Source of the DNA: DAIOFH01 sp036745875
Lineage (GTDB): Bacteria; Planctomycetota; SZUA-567
Reading direction: 5' to 3'
DNA: 9,092 nucleotides
Assembly (NCBI GenBank): GCA_036745875.1
Contig: DAIOFH010000151.1
Location: 1 to 9,092 of the forward strand
Shown here: positions 6,611 to 9,092 of the stretch, piece by piece
Layout of the letters: the number at the start of each line of letters is the position of its first letter
Numbering within the stretch: position 1 is the first letter of the stretch
Notes under the pieces: generated by a model
Database searches by the model: none
What the model was told of the DNA's origin: nothing
Seen by the model: only the letters and a program-made list of their open reading frames with translations
Made by a program: the position numbers and the translations under genes

Positions 6611-7795
6611 ATGGATTTTCCGCCCAAAGCGCGCGACAAGCTGGACATGAAGCTGTACAACAGGGCCATGGTATGGGATCTGATACTGAATGCACGCCCG
6701 GTCTCCAGGGCGCAATTGGCTAAAACCACCTCAATGAGCCCCACTTCCATCACCCGCATCGTCTCCGAACTGATAGCTTTCGGCCTCCTTGTCGAAAGTC
6801 CCAGCACCGACACCAATGTCGGCAGGAAGGCGGTGCTCCTGGACATCGACCCGGATGCGGTGTTTACCGTCGGAGTGGAAATCGACGTCCATAGCATCAC
6901 CACCTGCCTTTTGGACCTTGACAACCAGGTGCGCATCATTCGCGAGCAAAAGCACGAAATCGATTACCCACCGCCGGAAAAAGCGGTCCAGACCGCCCTC
7001 GCCATGTACAAGGATATGCTGGCGATGTCCGGCATCGCCAGCGAAAAGGTCAAGGCCGCCGGAGTCGCCATCGGCGGCACGGTGGATCATATCAACGGCC
7101 GCATAAAAGTCTCGCCGCAATTGCACTGGCAGAACGTACGCCTGCAGCAGCTCATCGAGGAAGCGTTCGAAGTGCCGACAGTGGTCGAAAACGACGTCAA
7201 GGCCGCGATAATCGAGGAATATGTCCGCCACCGGGAATGCCGCACACCCAACATCGCCTACCTGACGATAGGGAGCGGCGTCGGCGCAGCGGTCATGCAC
7301 CACGGGCGACTCCTCACCGGCCACAACAACGCGGCGGGCGAAGTCGGCCACATCACGGTGCAGCCAAACGGCGAACTGTGCGACTGCGGCAGATACGGTT
7401 GCCTCTATACCCGCCTGTCGGAAAAAAACCTGAGAAAACGAATTGGCCGCCTTTCAGGCGGAACCGACGACTATGCCTCCTGGACTGAAGCGCAAAGCGC
7501 GGGCGAAGCCTGGGCAATAGGCTTGGCAAACGAAATTTCCGGTTACATCGCCATGGCGCTGAACCAACTGCTTTGCTCCTACGACCCGGAGACGATTATC
7601 GTCGGCGGCAGGCTGATCCATGCAAATCCGGGATTATTGACCGCCGCACTGGACAAACAGGGGCTTATTTACGAAGCCCTCCGCTCCGACGCCCATATCA
7701 TTCCATCCAAGCAACCCGACCAGGACGCGCTTGCCGGTGCAGCCATACTTGCCAGAAACGTTTTTCTGAAAAAACTTCTCCACGAAACACTCTGA
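6611..7795 (+). CDS. ROK-family transcriptional regulator (NagC/XylR type)
   Basis: A sugar-responsive repressor of 394 residues, a common size for the family. The N-terminus is a winged helix-turn-helix: MVWDLILNARPVSRAQLAKTTSMSPTSITRIVSELIAFGLL (20-60), followed by the wing with GRKAVLLDI (71-79). The rest is a ROK sugar-kinase fold: VGVEIDVHSITTCLLDL (87-103), GVAIGGTVD (151-159), VVENDVKAAIIEE (191-203), YLTIGSGVGAAVMHHGRLLTG (217-237), GEVGHITV (243-250) and the zinc motif CDCGRYGC (257-264) with His247. The glutamate that usually follows the last cysteine by two (CLE) is replaced (CLYT), which fits a regulator rather than a kinase. The start is ATG 6611 with GGAG at 6602-6605; TTG 6545 would add 22 unlikely residues. 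Its position upstream of mglB suggests it controls sugar uptake; this is an inference. Confidence 0.94.
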   Translation: MDFPPKARDKLDMKLYNRAMVWDLILNARPVSRAQLAKTTSMSPTSITRIVSELIAFGLLVESPSTDTNVGRKAVLLDIDPDAVFTVGVEIDVHSITTCLLDLDNQVRIIREQKHEIDYPPPEKAVQTALAMYKDMLAMSGIASEKVKAAGVAIGGTVDHINGRIKVSPQLHWQNVRLQQLIEEAFEVPTVVENDVKAAIIEEYVRHRECRTPNIAYLTIGSGVGAAVMHHGRLLTGHNNAAGEVGHITVQPNGELCDCGRYGCLYTRLSEKNLRKRIGRLSGGTDDYASWTEAQSAGEAWAIGLANEISGYIAMALNQLLCSYDPETIIVGGRLIHANPGLLTAALDKQGLIYEALRSDAHIIPSKQPDQDALAGAAILARNVFLKKLLHETL

Positions 7796-8051
7796 CTGAA
7801 TCAGGGACAAAACTCTTGTGTCATAATGAATAAAAAGTAGATTAATTTCTCTCCTGACGAAATAAAAAAGAGTATTCGCTATCCGAATTGCCCTGTATTA
7901 TCGATTATCCACCTGATTTACTCCCGTTTCTTTTTTTATGGTTTGCACTTTTTTCAGTTGCATTATTCACATGACTGGAGCAATATATTTGACGGTAACT
8001 AAAAGTTTTACTTTTTTCAATCTAAACCAACTTAATGCCTTATTCTTCAGA

Positions 8052-8057
8052 TATAAT
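8052..8057 (+). promoter_or_regulatory. Perfect -10 box upstream of mglB
   Basis: TATAAT matches the -10 consensus fully. The -35 position 16-18 bases upstream (around 8028-8035, ACTTAA-like) is poor, as often seen in activator-dependent promoters. The leader to ATG 8207 would be about 145 bases. I found no clean CRP-type site. Confidence 0.35.
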
Positions 8058-8149
8058 AAACATATTACTGTAGTCCTCAAAATACAGCTTTACGTATTAC
8101 TGATTCACGAAATACCGCAACTGACCCATTCGATTCCTGACATATTGTT

Positions 8150-8168
8150 GTCGACTATGGCAGTCGAC
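8150..8168. promoter_or_regulatory. Palindrome in the mglB leader, operator candidate
   Basis: GTCGACT (8150-8156) and AGTCGAC (8162-8168) are perfect inverted repeats separated by ATGGC. GTCGACT also occurs as a direct repeat at 8163-8169. The palindrome lies 38 bases before the mglB start, downstream of the TATAAT box, where a bound repressor could block transcription. It could also form a 7-bp hairpin in the RNA. Confidence 0.45.
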
Positions 8169-8206
8169 TTGTCCGTATATCACCCGTGTCCAATTGGAGG
8201 CAGAAC

Positions 8207-9092
8207 ATGAAAAATCGCAACTTGAGAACAATGATGGCGGTTTGCGGCATTATCATGGGATTTGCGTTTATGATGGTATCCCAGGCCCACGCAGGGCAAC
8301 CCAGGATCGGCGTCCTTATCTACAAATACGACGACACCTACATCTCCACCGTCCGTAACGCCCTCTCCAAGGCCCTCGACAGCAAGGCCACCGTCACCAT
8401 GCAGGACGGCAAAGGCGACCAGGCCAGCCAGAACGACCAGTTGGACGTCATGCTCGCCCGTAAGGTCGACGGCCTCCTCGTCAACATGGTCGACGCCCAG
8501 GCGGCGACAGGCGTGCTGATGAAGATCCAGAACGCCGGCATCCCGGTCGTCTTCTTCAACCGCGAACCCGACCTCAACATGCTCAAATCCTACGACAAGG
8601 CCATCTTCGTCGGCACCAACGCCGCCGACGCCGGCAAGATGCAGGGCGACATCATCAGGAACCTCTGGAACAACCACCCCGAATACGACCTCGACAAGGA
8701 CGGCAAGTTCCAGTACGTGATGTTCCAGGGCGAACCCGACAACCCGGAAGCCATCGCCCGCACCGAATGGAGCGTCAAGCAGGCCATCGCCAACGGCATC
8801 CAGATGGACCAGATCGGCCAAACCTTCGTCTGCAACTGGGACACAGCCCTCGCCCAGGTCGCGATGGAATCCGCCCTCGCCGCCAATGAAGGCAAAATCG
8901 AACTCGTCATCGCCAACAACGACTCCATGGCCATGGGCGCCATCGCCGCCCTTTCCAACGTCGGCTACAACCTCCAGGGCGGCAACAAATACGTCCCTGT
9001 CATCGGGGTCGACGCGACTGAACAGGCCGTGGACGCGATCAACCGCGGCATCATGAGCGCCACCGTCAAGCAGGACGGCGAAGCCATGGGCA
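8207..9092 (+). CDS. mglB: Galactose/glucose-binding protein MglB, partial (3' end beyond window)
   Basis: The periplasmic receptor of an MglBAC-type ABC sugar importer. Residues 1-29 are a Sec signal peptide (basic start, hydrophobic core, QAHA cleavage before Gly30). Only 295 residues are in the window, about 85-90% of a typical MglB. Compared from memory with E. coli MglB, the start RIGVLIYKYDD (33-43), the hinge-region VVFFNREP (114-121) and IANNDSMAMGA (235-245) are nearly identical. The calcium loop DLDKDGKFQ (161-169) and Glu232 are kept. Ligand residues Asp43, Asn118, Arg185, Trp211, Asn238 and Asp269 are conserved, but E. coli His152 and Asp154 are Asn179 and Glu181 here, and Phe16 is Tyr45. 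The start is ATG 8207 with GGAGG at 8196-8200. The ROK gene upstream is its likely regulator. Confidence 0.92.
   Translation, partial: MKNRNLRTMMAVCGIIMGFAFMMVSQAHAGQPRIGVLIYKYDDTYISTVRNALSKALDSKATVTMQDGKGDQASQNDQLDVMLARKVDGLLVNMVDAQAATGVLMKIQNAGIPVVFFNREPDLNMLKSYDKAIFVGTNAADAGKMQGDIIRNLWNNHPEYDLDKDGKFQYVMFQGEPDNPEAIARTEWSVKQAIANGIQMDQIGQTFVCNWDTALAQVAMESALAANEGKIELVIANNDSMAMGAIAALSNVGYNLQGGNKYVPVIGVDATEQAVDAINRGIMSATVKQDGEAMG

Larger units (their letters stand above)
7796..8206. other. AT-rich control region between ROK gene and mglB
   Basis: No gene is supported over 411 bases. A 90-codon frame at 7938-8210 runs into the mglB start and encodes no recognisable domain. I see no clear terminator for the ROK gene. 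The region holds a perfect -10 box (8052-8057) and a palindrome (8150-8168). Its length suits a regulated promoter. Confidence 0.55.

Noticed and set aside
7938..8210. A 90-codon + strand frame before mglB.
   Set aside because: It is AT-rich, phenylalanine-rich noise without a ribosome-binding site and runs over the mglB start and its control sites.

Overview
The window reads as a chromosomal stretch of a bacterium with an outer membrane. Genes are GC-rich and gaps are AT-rich, and every supported gene lies on the + strand. The periplasmic sugar-binding protein with a Sec signal peptide and the CapD/WbpM-type membrane enzyme fit a Gram-negative cell plan. The HU-like protein has a basic arm of the type common in the PVC group and similar lineages, but I cannot fix the phylum from sequence alone.

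Layout, left to right. (1) 1-470: no convincing gene, AT-rich toward its right end, with a promoter candidate. (2) 471-2221: a protein related to PD-(D/E)XK nucleases whose catalytic residues all appear replaced, then a DJ-1/YajL family protein; probably one transcription unit. (3) 2222-3213: an AT-rich gap with a strong sigma70-type promoter, an HU/IHF-family DNA-binding protein and, 7 bases later, thiS (sulfur carrier for thiazole synthesis), closed by a clear Rho-independent terminator. (4) 3214-6178: a leader with two hairpins, then thiG (thiazole synthase) and a 636-residue nucleotide-sugar 4,6-dehydratase of the CapD/PglF/WbpM type, 58 bases apart. (5) 6178-6610: a 148-base folded element (long outer stem enclosing three hairpins) starting at the last base of the dehydratase stop codon, a second compact hairpin, and a promoter. 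(6) 6611-7795: a ROK-family (NagC/XylR-type) repressor. (7) 7796-8206: an AT-rich control region with a perfect TATAAT box and a palindrome. (8) 8207-9092: mglB, the galactose/glucose-binding protein of an ABC importer, cut by the window end.

Functional links. ThiS and ThiG act together in making the thiazole of thiamine, but here they sit in separate transcription units with a terminator between them, and no thiF, thiH or thiO is seen. The ROK regulator directly upstream of mglB is the obvious candidate controller of the sugar importer. The most unexplained item is the 148-base structured element at 6178-6325: it could be a MITE-like mobile repeat or a structured RNA. The apparently inactive nuclease-like protein is the second.
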